Below, piece by piece: positions 8,365-17,040 of a stretch of 64,000 nt of DNA. Position 1 is the stretch's first letter, and every line of letters starts with the position of its first letter. The position numbers and the translations under genes are program-made. Under the pieces are notes generated by a model. The model worked only from the letters and a program-made list of their open reading frames with translations, was not told the origin of the DNA and did not search any database. Source of the DNA: Aquimarina sp. AU58 (lineage in GTDB: Bacteria; Bacteroidota; Bacteroidia; Flavobacteriales; Flavobacteriaceae); NCBI RefSeq assembly GCF_900312745.1, contig NZ_OMPD01000014.1, forward strand, positions 3,224,001-3,288,000, written 5' to 3'.

Positions 8365-8647
8365 TACTTCAAATAAGTGTTAAAACCTTACATAACAGAA
8401 TGTAAGCAATTCTTAATAAACAATTAAAAACAATTAAAAAAAACAAAAAAAAGTAGGGTTTCGTATAAGTTAACCGTTATAATTAAGAGAAAGTAATTGG
8501 CTTTTGAGAATAAAGTTGGATATGTTGTTTTCTCATAAAAACATATAGAATAATTGATAGGTGAAATCACAACTATCAACTATCACACAAATCACTGACA
8601 ATCACTATCTTACATAGGGTTCAGTTATTGATTTAAAAAGAAATATT

Positions 8648-9778
8648 ATGAAAAGAATATCAAAATTAGCAAGTATTGTACTAATTTCATCCTTGCTATG
8701 GTTTTGTTCGGGAGATGATGATACTACAAATCCTGGTACAGATGAACCTGTAGAAGCAACAAAAATATTGGTAGAAACCTTAAGCGTTCCCTGGGAGCTA
8801 ATTTGGGGTCCTGATAATTTCTTGTGGGTAACCGAACGTAATGGAAAAATTAGCAGGATAAATCCCGACAGCGGAGAGCAACAATTGGTATATACGATTC
8901 CTAATGTATCTCAAGTTGGAGAAAGTGGGTTATTAGGTATGGTACTTCACCCCAATTTTGATACCAATCCATATGTATACGTTGTATACACCTATAACGG
9001 GGGAAGTGGCTTATTGGAACGATTGGTTCAGTTTACATATGCAAATAACACCTTGTCTAACGAAACTGTACTTATCGATCAAATTCCCGCCAACTCTAAT
9101 CACGATGGCTCTCGGTTATTGATCACACCAGATATGCATCTATTTATGACTACAGGCGATGCTGGTAATACCAACCTTTCTCAGGATATGAATTCTCTGG
9201 GAGGTAAAACACTAAGATTAAACTTAGATGGTAGTATCCCCGCCGATAATCCTTTTGCGAATAGTTATATCTATAGTTTAGGGCATAGAAATGCACAAGG
9301 ACTGGTATTGCATCCTAATGGTAAATTGTATAGTTCTGAGCATGGACCCAGTTCTGATGATGAAATAAATATCATACAATCTGGTAAAAATTATGGATGG
9401 CCTGCTGTAAAAGGTAAAATAGATACTCCCAACGAACAGACTTTTGCAGCGAGTACAGAGGTTATCGAATCCATTTTTGAATGGACACCCACCATTGCTC
9501 CCTCTGATCTGGTCTATTATACGGGTAATCGAATTCCTGAATGGACTAATAAACTACTGATGACAGTGCTAAAAGATCAAAGAATAATTGCGCTTACTCT
9601 AAACAGTGACGGAACTGCAATTACCAATGAAGAGGTATTCTTTAATGGTCAGTTTGGTCGTCTGAGAGATATCACTATTTCTCCTCAGGGACGTGTTTTT
9701 ATCGCTACCAACGGAAATTCGTATGGAGATACAAGTAGTACACATCGTATTATAGAGATTAATAAGATTGAAAAGTAA
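8648..9778 (+). CDS. PQQ-dependent sugar dehydrogenase-like lipoprotein (GSDH family)
   Basis: A lipoprotein signal (SLLWFC, Cys20) is followed by an Asp-rich linker. The six-bladed beta-propeller of soluble aldose/glucose dehydrogenases follows: LSVPWELIWGPDNFLWVTERNGKI, then a blade with NSNHDGSRLLITPDMHLFMTTGDAGN carrying the conserved catalytic His. Further on come LGHRNAQGLVLHPNGKLYSSEHGPSSDDEIN and NYGWP. Family members oxidise aldoses periplasmically with PQQ. Here the protein is probably tethered to the outer membrane. I see no PQQ biosynthesis genes in the window, so the cofactor would have to be scavenged or encoded elsewhere. It is preceded by about 280 bp and followed by about 900 bp of non-coding sequence. 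Confidence 0.85.
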   Translation: MKRISKLASIVLISSLLWFCSGDDDTTNPGTDEPVEATKILVETLSVPWELIWGPDNFLWVTERNGKISRINPDSGEQQLVYTIPNVSQVGESGLLGMVLHPNFDTNPYVYVVYTYNGGSGLLERLVQFTYANNTLSNETVLIDQIPANSNHDGSRLLITPDMHLFMTTGDAGNTNLSQDMNSLGGKTLRLNLDGSIPADNPFANSYIYSLGHRNAQGLVLHPNGKLYSSEHGPSSDDEINIIQSGKNYGWPAVKGKIDTPNEQTFAASTEVIESIFEWTPTIAPSDLVYYTGNRIPEWTNKLLMTVLKDQRIIALTLNSDGTAITNEEVFFNGQFGRLRDITISPQGRVFIATNGNSYGDTSSTHRIIEINKIEK

Positions 9779-10260
9779 CTCCTCAAAAAATATAATACTA
9801 AATCCCATTTATTTATGAGTGTTCTGTAATTACACTTCTTATGAAATTTATATACAGGTATTAGTTTTCTCATATAAAATTAAATACATTTTGTATAGTA
9901 ATAATACGCTATAATTAGTTTTGTTTTTCTCTAAATTAAGAACAGATTTCGCATCTATTTGACGTTTTTCATTTTCTTCATTATGGCTACCCCATAAAAA
10001 GGGTAGAACAAACCTAGAAAGGAATTCCTAGAATAAGTATTACCCAACAAATACAATCACATATGTATACATTCAAATAACTGGTTAAGAATTAATTAAC
10101 ATTGCTTTGTTATTAATTGATTAAATGTTAAATTTTTTATGAACAAACATGAGAAAAATTTATAAAACTAAGATATCTTTGAACCAGTAAAAAGTAAAGT
10201 TGAAACTTCATAATTAGTATAAGTTGAGTTTGTGTTAAATACCGATTATGTTTCAATTTA

Positions 10261-10310
10261 GGCCCTCTATAGGAGTAGTTAACCTAGAGGGCCGCTTTCT
10301 ATTAAAACTT
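10261..10310 (+). terminator. Intrinsic-terminator-like hairpin, orphan
   Basis: Perfect 9-bp arms GGCCCTCTA (10261-10269) and TAGAGGGCC (10285-10293) are followed by GCTTTCTATT. No plus-strand gene ends within 480 bp upstream, so it may terminate a short non-coding transcript. A TAnnTTTG match (TATCTTTG) lies about 85 bp upstream. Confidence 0.5.
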
Positions 10311-10613
10311 CTTTATTAGTTAGTTACAACTAAAATAAACAAAAATTCACAAGAACATATTTTTTTGTAGGATTTATTGTATTCCGACACAAGTTTTTTC
10401 TTACAAAAGGTAAAAAACAGGGTTAAATAAAAGCCTGTAGTAAGTATTTTACCTATACATCTTCATTTGTTAAAAAAACCATAATATTCTTATACTCAAT
10501 ATTAACCTTAAAGCTATTTAAAGCCTCTATGTTCTACAGCCAAATATATTCTTAAACAAGGGTTATTCTATATGTGCATTTTATTGTTCTTCAGTATATT
10601 ATACAATTTTCAC

Positions 10614-10644
10614 TTGCATATGTTACGGTTTTTCCGTAATTTTA
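10614..10644 (+). promoter_or_regulatory. Promoter with internal palindrome upstream of the 83-aa protein gene
   Basis: TTG at 10614-10616 and TAATTTTA at 10637-10644 (one mismatch to TAnnTTTG) are separated by 20 nt. The palindrome TTACGG-TTTTT-CCGTAA (10623-10639) sits between and overlaps the -7 box. That position suits a repressor site. Confidence 0.45.
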
Positions 10645-10672
10645 TCGTGCCTCATTATAAAATTAATAGCTT

Positions 10673-10924
10673 ATGCGCAAAATTACCCTTGAAGAAGAGT
10701 TTAATGCCCGACAATTAGATATCAAATACAAAGACCTCTGGGATCGAGGTATTCACCTCTTTACTATAAATGACCAGAATCGCGATTTTTACTATTCTAT
10801 TTACTACGTAGATTTATTGTTTGTTGAAGTGATTTATAATAAAATTACTGGTGATATCATTACTATCAAAAGTTTTACAGATAAAAGAAAACTCATGTTT
10901 TATCTTAGAGAAGACTTTTCTTAA
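10673..10924 (+). CDS. Small conserved-type hypothetical protein (83 aa)
   Basis: I do not recognise a family. The protein is acidic-to-neutral and rich in Tyr, Phe and Asp, with no signal peptide or membrane helix. The alternating hydrophobic pattern in the middle (HLFTINDQNRDFYYSIYYVD, then LFVEVIYNKITGDIITIKSF) suggests a small antiparallel beta-sheet, and the ends look helical. It has a good promoter-like sequence with a palindrome just upstream and ends 113 bp before the convergent EamA gene, so it looks like a real monocistronic gene. Function is unknown. Confidence 0.6.
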   Translation: MRKITLEEEFNARQLDIKYKDLWDRGIHLFTINDQNRDFYYSIYYVDLLFVEVIYNKITGDIITIKSFTDKRKLMFYLREDFS

Positions 10925-10962
10925 TTAAAGTTTTTTAGATACTTGCAAATACAGTAATCCGT

Positions 10963-11032
10963 TTTATACATTAGAAAATCTACTAAGTATTCAGGCTTTC
11001 TAGCCTTATAAAGAGAAGTTCTAATGTATAAA
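10963..11032. repeat. 70-bp nested inverted repeat between convergent genes
   Basis: Perfect 14-bp outer arms TTTATACATTAGAA (10963-10976) and TTCTAATGTATAAA (11019-11032) enclose an inner hairpin AGGCT-TTCT-AGCCT (10993-11006). It may be a bidirectional terminator or a miniature palindromic element. The long loop arm makes it atypical for a plain terminator. Confidence 0.6.
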
Positions 11033-11037
11033 TTAAA

Positions 11038-11868
11038 TTAACGTTGTCGATACCAAATGTTAAGGATTAACCCAGTGACCACTAATAAGGTACCTATAAT
11101 GCTTAGGACTGGATATATATCGGCAAACCAAAAAGTACCTGCAATCATTGTAAAAATAACTTCGACGTATTTTAAGGATACCACTTTATTTGTTGCTTGA
11201 GACTGAAATGCTTTGGTCATAAACAATTGCCCGAAATACCCAAAAACTCCTAAACTAAGTAGTAGTAACCACTCTATACCTTTTGGTGTGGTCCAGTTGA
11301 AAATAGAAAGAATACCTCCTACGGTAACAGAAATCCACATAAAATAGTTAACGATCACAACGGGATGATCTCTATGACCAATTTTATTTATTAGTACATA
11401 TACTGTTCCGCTAAATACTGCTGATCCCAGCACTAACAACAAACCAAAAGAATCAATATTAGGATCAAAACCTTTGATCATTAAAACACCGCTAAACGCC
11501 ATTAAAAAAAACAACCATTGTATTGGCTTTACCTGTTCTCTAAGAAAAAGTATAGCAAAAATAGTAGCAAATATTGGTGATAAATACCGTAATGATACTG
11601 CAGAACCAATAGGAAGGTAATTAACCGACATAAAGAATAACCCCATCGAGGTTACTCCTGCCAATCCTCTATAGATCAACAACCCTTTTTGGTTACCCAA
11701 TATTGGGATCTTATGCCATAACAAGTAACTCATCGTAAAAAATAACGAGCCAAATGCTCTAAAAAACACAAGCTGTGCCCCTCCAAAGTGTGCTAAATAC
11801 TTAACAAATAGGTTCATTGCTGTAAAAGACACAGCACTTAGAAGCATAAAGTATATAGCTTTCTTCAT
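11038..11868 (-). CDS. EamA/DMT-family permease
   Basis: The 276-aa protein has ten predicted membrane helices arranged as two EamA repeats. The first contains LRYLSPIFATIFAILFLREQVKPIQWL near the end of repeat one; the second contains SLKYVEVIFTMIAGTFWFADIYPVLSIIGTLLVVTG. This drug/metabolite transporter pattern indicates an inner-membrane exporter of a metabolite or amino acid; the substrate is unassigned. It begins 18 bp after the hipA-like gene and runs in the same direction, so it is probably the third gene of that operon. Such linkage is unusual and may be incidental. Confidence 0.85.
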   Translation of the reverse strand: MKKAIYFMLLSAVSFTAMNLFVKYLAHFGGAQLVFFRAFGSLFFTMSYLLWHKIPILGNQKGLLIYRGLAGVTSMGLFFMSVNYLPIGSAVSLRYLSPIFATIFAILFLREQVKPIQWLFFLMAFSGVLMIKGFDPNIDSFGLLLVLGSAVFSGTVYVLINKIGHRDHPVVIVNYFMWISVTVGGILSIFNWTTPKGIEWLLLLSLGVFGYFGQLFMTKAFQSQATNKVVSLKYVEVIFTMIAGTFWFADIYPVLSIIGTLLVVTGLILNIWYRQR

Positions 11869-11886
11869 TTTATCTAGTTAGAAGGA

Positions 11887-13173
11887 TCAAAGGTATAATC
11901 TAAATGGTTTTGCTAATGTATTACCTTGTGATTTTGGAATTCCTGTTTTCTGTACATAGTAATCCCAGTTAGAAACAACATCAATGATTTGTTGTATCGC
12001 TTCCTTATGATTTTTATAGCTAATCTTCTCTCCTACAGCAATCAGATCCTGTAATGTAAAATCATCTCGTTTACCATTAATTGACATCTGATGCATACTG
12101 GTCCAAATCCCTGATGGATTGTATGAATAGGTCACATCATATGCAGGCGAAAGTCTCCAAACTCCACGTTTATCCATCAAAAAAGAAATATTTTTGGTAT
12201 GATCATCCTGGTTACGGGCAATAACATTAAATACCATTCTTTTATACAGTTGTACGGCATCACTATGTGGTAACCGTAGTTGTCGCATTACTTCAAATGC
12301 ATTTTCATAAGAGTGTGCACCTGGAGATTTATAATCAAAATGTGCTATCGAACACAAGGTTTGCATGTGTATTTTTTCATTATTACCATGGCGATCAAAG
12401 CGTTTGGTCATAAAATGAGCTCTGTCATGTTCTTCAAAAAGCAAAGATTTTTCCATATTGATACCACAATCCAATGCCATTAAGTAATATGCATATTCGA
12501 TCCTACCATACCCTTGTGGATCACCAAGAGTAGTATCATCTACTCCATCAAACTTAAAAATATAATGTTCAAATCCGTGAGGAGCTATGGCCTGACCCGA
12601 CCGTATCTCATTTGTCGTAGAGTTATAAGCAATTATCGCCTTAGCTCTTTGCCCTCCTGCCGAAGTTCCTACTTTAATCAATTCATTAAGGTGTTCTGTT
12701 TCAGAAAGATTAAGTTCTAGTTTTTCTCGTGTATTAAGTATCTTTTCTGCCAGTTGTGCTAGTTTATCTACCTCTAATGTAGTAGTTTGTGCTTGCCCTA
12801 TATGTTTCGCAGGTTGAAACTCTAGTGCTCCCATACCGCGAGTGCCAATATAACATAAGCGATCTAGCGGGGTAAATTTGGATTTTGGAATATTATTAAG
12901 AGCAAGCCATTGGTCAATTAAACGATTCCCAAAATCATCGGGCAATACATCAGATAACATTCCTGGTAATCCACGGTAGGTGTCCTGATTTAGATTAGGA
13001 AAGCTATATATTTTTTTTGCAGAAGACTGTATCGGCATATGTATTGGTGAGACATCCTGATTTTTATTTAGGAATGAAGGAAAAAACTCAAAAGAAGCAA
13101 AGTTTTTTTGACCATCCCAACTCAATGCGCCCAATTCTTCTCCCCAAAGGGTAATTTTAATAACATCTACCAT
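11887..13173 (-). CDS. hipA: HipA-family serine/threonine kinase toxin
   Basis: The 428-aa length matches HipA (about 440). The N-terminal subdomain has LWGEELGALSWD and LSDVLPDDFGNRLID. A glycine-rich nucleotide loop (VGTSAGGQRAKAII) follows, then a conserved MTKRFDRHG. The kinase core carries the catalytic NVIARNQDDHTKNISFLMD and the metal-binding LSPAYDVTYS. In E. coli, HipA phosphorylates glutamyl-tRNA synthetase and induces persistence. The target here is not known. It overlaps the HipB-like antitoxin gene by 7 bp, and the whole ORF appears intact with all catalytic residues present. The symbol denotes family, not proven function. Confidence 0.88.
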   Translation of the reverse strand: MVDVIKITLWGEELGALSWDGQKNFASFEFFPSFLNKNQDVSPIHMPIQSSAKKIYSFPNLNQDTYRGLPGMLSDVLPDDFGNRLIDQWLALNNIPKSKFTPLDRLCYIGTRGMGALEFQPAKHIGQAQTTTLEVDKLAQLAEKILNTREKLELNLSETEHLNELIKVGTSAGGQRAKAIIAYNSTTNEIRSGQAIAPHGFEHYIFKFDGVDDTTLGDPQGYGRIEYAYYLMALDCGINMEKSLLFEEHDRAHFMTKRFDRHGNNEKIHMQTLCSIAHFDYKSPGAHSYENAFEVMRQLRLPHSDAVQLYKRMVFNVIARNQDDHTKNISFLMDKRGVWRLSPAYDVTYSYNPSGIWTSMHQMSINGKRDDFTLQDLIAVGEKISYKNHKEAIQQIIDVVSNWDYYVQKTGIPKSQGNTLAKPFRLYL

Positions 13174-13496
13174 AATGGATCTTCTTTTTGATTTTTAGAG
13201 CTACGCGATGCACGCTCACGTTCCTTTCCTTTTAGTTTTAATAGTTCTATGGGACTTATGCCCGGATCGGGAAATAAAGAGCTTAATGCGCTTAAATCTC
13301 CAAACGCTCGAAGTATCTGTATAAAAGTTAATAGCGTAGTTGTCTTTCCGGATTCAAAATTCTTAATCGTTTGCACATGCACTCCTGCCCTTTTAGAAAG
13401 TTCATCCTGAGTAATATTAAGATTAAGACGCCGTTGTTTTACTCTTTGAGTAAGTTCTGCCAGTATTTGTTCGTCTGAAAGATTATTTACATTCAT
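13167..13496 (-). CDS. hipB: HipB-like helix-turn-helix antitoxin
   Basis: The 109-aa protein starts at the ATG at 13496; a GTG one codon upstream is the alternative. A Cro/C1-type HTH spans about 8-65 (RLNLNITQDELSKRAGVHVQTIKNFESGKTT), followed by a basic, disordered tail of about 25 residues. HipB antitoxins bind operator palindromes and neutralise HipA. This gene precedes hipA with a 7-bp overlap, the standard order. Several AT-rich palindromes and repeats fill the 165 bp upstream, consistent with autoregulation. The tail is longer than in E. coli HipB (88 aa). Confidence 0.88.
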   Translation of the reverse strand: MNVNNLSDEQILAELTQRVKQRRLNLNITQDELSKRAGVHVQTIKNFESGKTTTLLTFIQILRAFGDLSALSSLFPDPGISPIELLKLKGKERERASRSSKNQKEDPLW

Positions 13497-13511
13497 CACA
13501 CAGAAATTTAG

Positions 13512-13663
13512 TTAATGTATACAAAAATATACATTAAAATCATAAAACGTAAATTATGTATATTTTAGTATACTTTATAATACAATTCTTTATTATATAC
13601 AATAAAGTATACTATAATATACACAAAATTATTAAAAATAAAATAAAGTATACTATAATATAC
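13512..13663 (-). promoter_or_regulatory. hipBA operator array
   Basis: A perfect inverted repeat with 10-bp arms TTAATGTATA (13512-13521) and TATACATTAA (13528-13537) lies 15 bp upstream of hipB. Farther out, a 22-bp sequence containing GTATACTATAATATAC is repeated exactly at 13601-13622 and 13642-13663, 41 bp apart. All copies share the TATAC core, which suggests cooperative HipB binding. The position is seen; the function is inferred. Confidence 0.6.
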
Positions 13664-13843
13664 CTTAAATATTATGATTAGATTTTAAACATCCTCATCA
13701 TTTATCGAAACTGAATTTTAGATATTTGTCTTCATAAAAAACAGGTAAATCCCCCTTTTATATCGTTTAAAATAGTATTATTTTTAACCTACTTAGCGAT
13801 CCCCCTCTAATCATATCGTCTGATTGTCTTAAAATCTAAGACA
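13664..13843. other. Intergenic stretch with a G-run/GATTTACCT element
   Basis: Beyond the hip repeats, the only notable item is AGGTAAATCCCCCTTTT at 13743-13759. It is the exact reverse complement of the 17-mer at 2589-2605 upstream of the Crp gene. A second C-run (ATCCCCCTC) lies near 13800-13807. Confidence 0.4.
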
Positions 13844-14167
13844 ATGAAACATTCTATCCGATTACAATACATAAGCATAGTACTGGCAATAACTATTTGT
13901 TGTACAAGCTGTATGTCTACACGAGTTGTAAGTCTTCATGACAGTGATGCTGTAGTTAAAAACACTAAAACCACCTGGAGCTTTGCCTGGGGGCTGGTTT
14001 CTCCTAAAGATATCAATGCCAGGTGTGAATCCAAACATTTAAGCTCAGCAACCAACACCACCAATTTTGGATACATTTTATTATCCACAATCACATTAGG
14101 CATTGTTGTACCGCAAACCATAACATGGGAATGCGCTCCACCAGACCCTCCAATAGAAGAATTATAG
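13844..14167 (+). CDS. Small putative lipoprotein
   Basis: The 107-aa protein has a type II signal peptide (hydrophobic YISIVLAITICC, lipid-accepting Cys at about 23 in CTSC). The short mature domain starts MSTRVVSLHD, includes a TTWSFAWGLVSP stretch and a hydrophobic GYILLSTITLGIVVPQTI segment, and ends in a Pro-rich tail. The general pattern recalls Bor-like small lipoproteins, but I cannot confirm the family. It precedes the FAD-dependent oxidase gene by about 130 bp on the same strand and may share a transcript with it. Confidence 0.65.
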   Translation: MKHSIRLQYISIVLAITICCTSCMSTRVVSLHDSDAVVKNTKTTWSFAWGLVSPKDINARCESKHLSSATNTTNFGYILLSTITLGIVVPQTITWECAPPDPPIEEL

Positions 14168-14299
14168 AGAAAACATATCATCTCTACTTGATCTATACCA
14201 ATAAAGACAGAAATCATATCTGGTATTGATATTGGCTTACTAACAGTACTACCTAAAAAAACAAAGAGCAGTTGTAATAAAATATTAAAAAACATAATC

Positions 14300-15913
14300 A
14301 TGGCGTTACCAAAAGGCATTGAAACATTACCCATAAGAAAATGGGAAAACAGGCATCAAAATTTTACACAAAAGCTAACACAAAACGCTTCTTTTAAAGT
14401 ACGTAATGATGATTCGCTAAGCAAAGGAGCGGATAAATATATTGCTACAACCAAAAACTTACAATGGTTGATAGGGCATGCAATTAATAACAATATTCGA
14501 TTACGTGCTATGGGTAGCGGCTGGTCATTTTCTAAGGTAGCGGTTTCTGAAGGCGGTATCTTAGATACTAAATCATTACGTCTAAGTTTTTCGGTTAGTA
14601 AGTCTAATATAAGCAACGAATACCTCGATAAAGGAGGGCTAGCCGACGATTTATTTTTTGTACAATGCGGTGTTTCTATATTGCAGCTCAACTCAAAATT
14701 AGAAAAAGAGAAACGTCCTAATCGCTCTATCAAAGCCTCGGGAGCTAGTAATGGTCAAACAGTAGCAGGAGCATTATCCACAGGTACACATGGCGCTGCT
14801 TTTAACGTAGGAGCAATACAGGATTTTGTAACAGGAATACATCTTATCGTTGGTCGCAATCGTCACGTATGGCTAGAGCGAAACTCTAATCCTGTAGTAT
14901 CAGATCGGTTTATTGATTGGTTAGGCGCAGATTTAATAAGAGACGACACTATGTTTAATGCCGCCTTGGTTAGTTTCGGAAGTTTTGGGATCATACATGG
15001 TATTATGATCGAAACAGAGCCCAAATTTCTACTTGAAGAGCATCGTATAGACAAAATTGCGTACAATAGTGAGCTTAAAAACACCATGAAAACATTAGAT
15101 TTTTCAGCAATTAATACTATACTCCCCTTTCCTCAACACTCTCCTGATCGAGAATTATATCATTTTGAAATACTAATAAACCCTTATGATTTTGAACCCG
15201 ATAACAATAATAAAGGTGTGTTTTTAAAAGTTTCCTATAAACGCAAATACAGGGATAACTACACCCGTAGAACTCCAGATGATAAAGGGTTAACCTATGG
15301 TGATGATCTACTGGGGTTAATACAAACAGTTATGGATAGTCTGGGAGGGTTATCGATTTTATTAGTCCCGAAATTAGTTAATATACTATTCCCCCTGGCC
15401 TACAAAGAAATCCCTCCTATGGAAGGAACTATAGGAGAAACATTTAGCAATACCAAATTTAGAGGTAAAGTTGCCAGTGCAGCTTTAGGAATAGATATTA
15501 AAGATAGTGTACGAGTTGTCGAAGAAATTATGATGATTATTGAAGATGGCGATCCTTTTCCTGGCGGAATATCATTACGATACGTAAAAGGAACCGAGGC
15601 ATTATTAGGGTTTACAAAATTTCCAGAAACCTGTGTGTTAGAATTAGATGGTGTAGATGCAGATATAACTCGTAAGTTCTATGAAAAAGTATGGAATCGA
15701 TTAGAAGCTATCAATATACCATATACCCTACATTGGGGAAAAATAAACTTCAACCTTAATTTTCAGCGAATCCAGAATATGTATGGTACCGCAACAGTAC
15801 AGCATTGGCTTGACACCCGTAACGACCTACTAGAACCAGAAGCAATGAATGTGTTTACCAATGGTTTTATTGAAAGATGTGGGCTAAATAAAGTAACTGG
15901 AGTAATTGTTTAA
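14300..15913 (+). CDS. FAD-linked oxidase, PCMH type (aldonolactone/cholesterol-oxidase-like)
   Basis: The 537-aa protein has a vanillyl-alcohol-oxidase-type FAD domain: TTKNLQWLIGHAINNNIRLRAMGSGWSFS at about 50-80 and IKASGASNGQTVAGALSTGTHGAA at about 148-171, which contacts the flavin. The larger C-terminal substrate domain ends with TLHWGKINFNLNFQRIQNMYG, where the HWGK motif is typical of D-arabinono-1,4-lactone oxidase-like enzymes. No signal peptide is seen. The substrate could be a sugar lactone, alditol or sterol; the sequence alone does not decide. No covalent-flavin His is obvious at the usual N-terminal position. Confidence 0.75.
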   Translation: MALPKGIETLPIRKWENRHQNFTQKLTQNASFKVRNDDSLSKGADKYIATTKNLQWLIGHAINNNIRLRAMGSGWSFSKVAVSEGGILDTKSLRLSFSVSKSNISNEYLDKGGLADDLFFVQCGVSILQLNSKLEKEKRPNRSIKASGASNGQTVAGALSTGTHGAAFNVGAIQDFVTGIHLIVGRNRHVWLERNSNPVVSDRFIDWLGADLIRDDTMFNAALVSFGSFGIIHGIMIETEPKFLLEEHRIDKIAYNSELKNTMKTLDFSAINTILPFPQHSPDRELYHFEILINPYDFEPDNNNKGVFLKVSYKRKYRDNYTRRTPDDKGLTYGDDLLGLIQTVMDSLGGLSILLVPKLVNILFPLAYKEIPPMEGTIGETFSNTKFRGKVASAALGIDIKDSVRVVEEIMMIIEDGDPFPGGISLRYVKGTEALLGFTKFPETCVLELDGVDADITRKFYEKVWNRLEAINIPYTLHWGKINFNLNFQRIQNMYGTATVQHWLDTRNDLLEPEAMNVFTNGFIERCGLNKVTGVIV

Positions 15914-16067
15914 ATAAAGACTGTAAAAATATAATTCACAAACACTTGGGGTAAAAAACTAGCTATGGATTAAAATAATTCTAATTATTATTGAAGCTCT
16001 TTGGCATGATAATCGTTCTAGTATAAATATATTTCATAACTTTATTTTTTTTAATCCCCATTACTCA

Positions 16068-17033
16068 ATGAAAAAGCTGTTCTCCCTACTACTGCTTTTT
16101 TTAGCACAAATTGTCTATTCGCAGACTTACACTGTACTTGATTCAGTACAAAATACACCTATACCATATGCCACAATTTCTTTTAGAAATGGAAGTGGAA
16201 CATTTGCTGATGCCGATGGTAATTTTCGATTCTCAAAAAAATGGTATTCCGACGTAGACTCCTTATACGTATCATCTATAGGGTACAAAGAATTAGCACT
16301 GCCTACTTCTGCCTTACCTCAAAAAATATGGTTAGTCCAGGATATTGCAGAACTTAAAGAGGTATATATTGTAGCAGAAAAGAAAAGAAAGTACAAAACC
16401 AAGAAATTGGCTTCAGAGGTACATAATGATTATTTTAAAAGTTGGCTCCCTACTGTAGAATCTGAAATTGCAGTTTTCTTCCCTAAAAATCCCGAGAAAT
16501 CTACCAAAATAGCTTCAGTATATCTACCTATTAAAACTGAATCTTCAAACCGAAATGCTAACAAAAAGGAATCATTTTCTACTTTATTCAAAATGCAGTT
16601 TTACAGTAATAACAATGGGTATCCAGGAAAAAGATTACCGTATGAAGATATTATATTTAAAGTAACCAACAAGGATAAATCTAATTTTGAACTGAACGTT
16701 TCAGAATATAAAGTTTTTATACCGAAAGAAGGTATTTTTGTTTCCATACAGGTATTAGGCTATACAGATAAGGACGGAAAACTACAGCAAACAAAAAAGT
16801 ATAGTGAGATTGAAACTCGAAAAGGTGTCGTTAAAGTATCTACCACTTTTAGACCCTTACTTCCATTTACAGACAAAATCAGTAGTTACAAAACTTTTAC
16901 CAGAAGAGTATTTTTTAAAAATAGAACCTGGCAGCGTTTTGACAGAGGATATAGTAAAAACAATAACCTGATTAAAAATAACAATACCAATTATGGCATG
17001 GGGTTAAAACTACATTTATACGAAGAGGATTAG
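16068..17033 (+). CDS. Secreted carboxypeptidase-regulatory-like domain protein
   Basis: The 321-aa protein begins with a signal peptide (KKLFSLLLLFLAQIVYSQ). One CarboxypepD_reg-like beta-sandwich follows (about 20-105, including TPIPYATISFRNGSGTFADADGNFRF and SIGYKELAL). The remaining 200 residues are basic and predicted beta-rich, with no recognised motif. Proteins of this size in Flavobacteriia are periplasmic or surface-exposed and of unknown role. It converges on the SulP gene, with only 7 bp between the stops. Confidence 0.7.
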   Translation: MKKLFSLLLLFLAQIVYSQTYTVLDSVQNTPIPYATISFRNGSGTFADADGNFRFSKKWYSDVDSLYVSSIGYKELALPTSALPQKIWLVQDIAELKEVYIVAEKKRKYKTKKLASEVHNDYFKSWLPTVESEIAVFFPKNPEKSTKIASVYLPIKTESSNRNANKKESFSTLFKMQFYSNNNGYPGKRLPYEDIIFKVTNKDKSNFELNVSEYKVFIPKEGIFVSIQVLGYTDKDGKLQQTKKYSEIETRKGVVKVSTTFRPLLPFTDKISSYKTFTRRVFFKNRTWQRFDRGYSKNNNLIKNNNTNYGMGLKLHLYEED

Positions 17034-17040
17034 AGCAACT

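Larger units (their letters stand above)
9779..10672. other. Long gene-poor region with one strong hairpin and a possible small RNA
   Basis: Almost 0.9 kb without a credible gene, strongly AT-rich. The only prominent structures are a GC-rich hairpin (10261-10293) and, just before the next gene, a palindrome TTACGG-N5-CCGTAA at 10623-10639. A short reading frame of 13 codons (10149-10190) overlaps a TATCTTTG box; I do not treat it as a gene. Confidence 0.5.

Noticed and set aside
10149-10190. 13-codon peptide frame in the gene-poor region
   Set aside because: Too short; it overlaps the promoter-like box and has no supporting context.
13601-13663. Two-unit direct repeat as a CRISPR array
   Set aside because: Only two AT-rich units, no cas genes, and their position upstream of hipB indicates operators.
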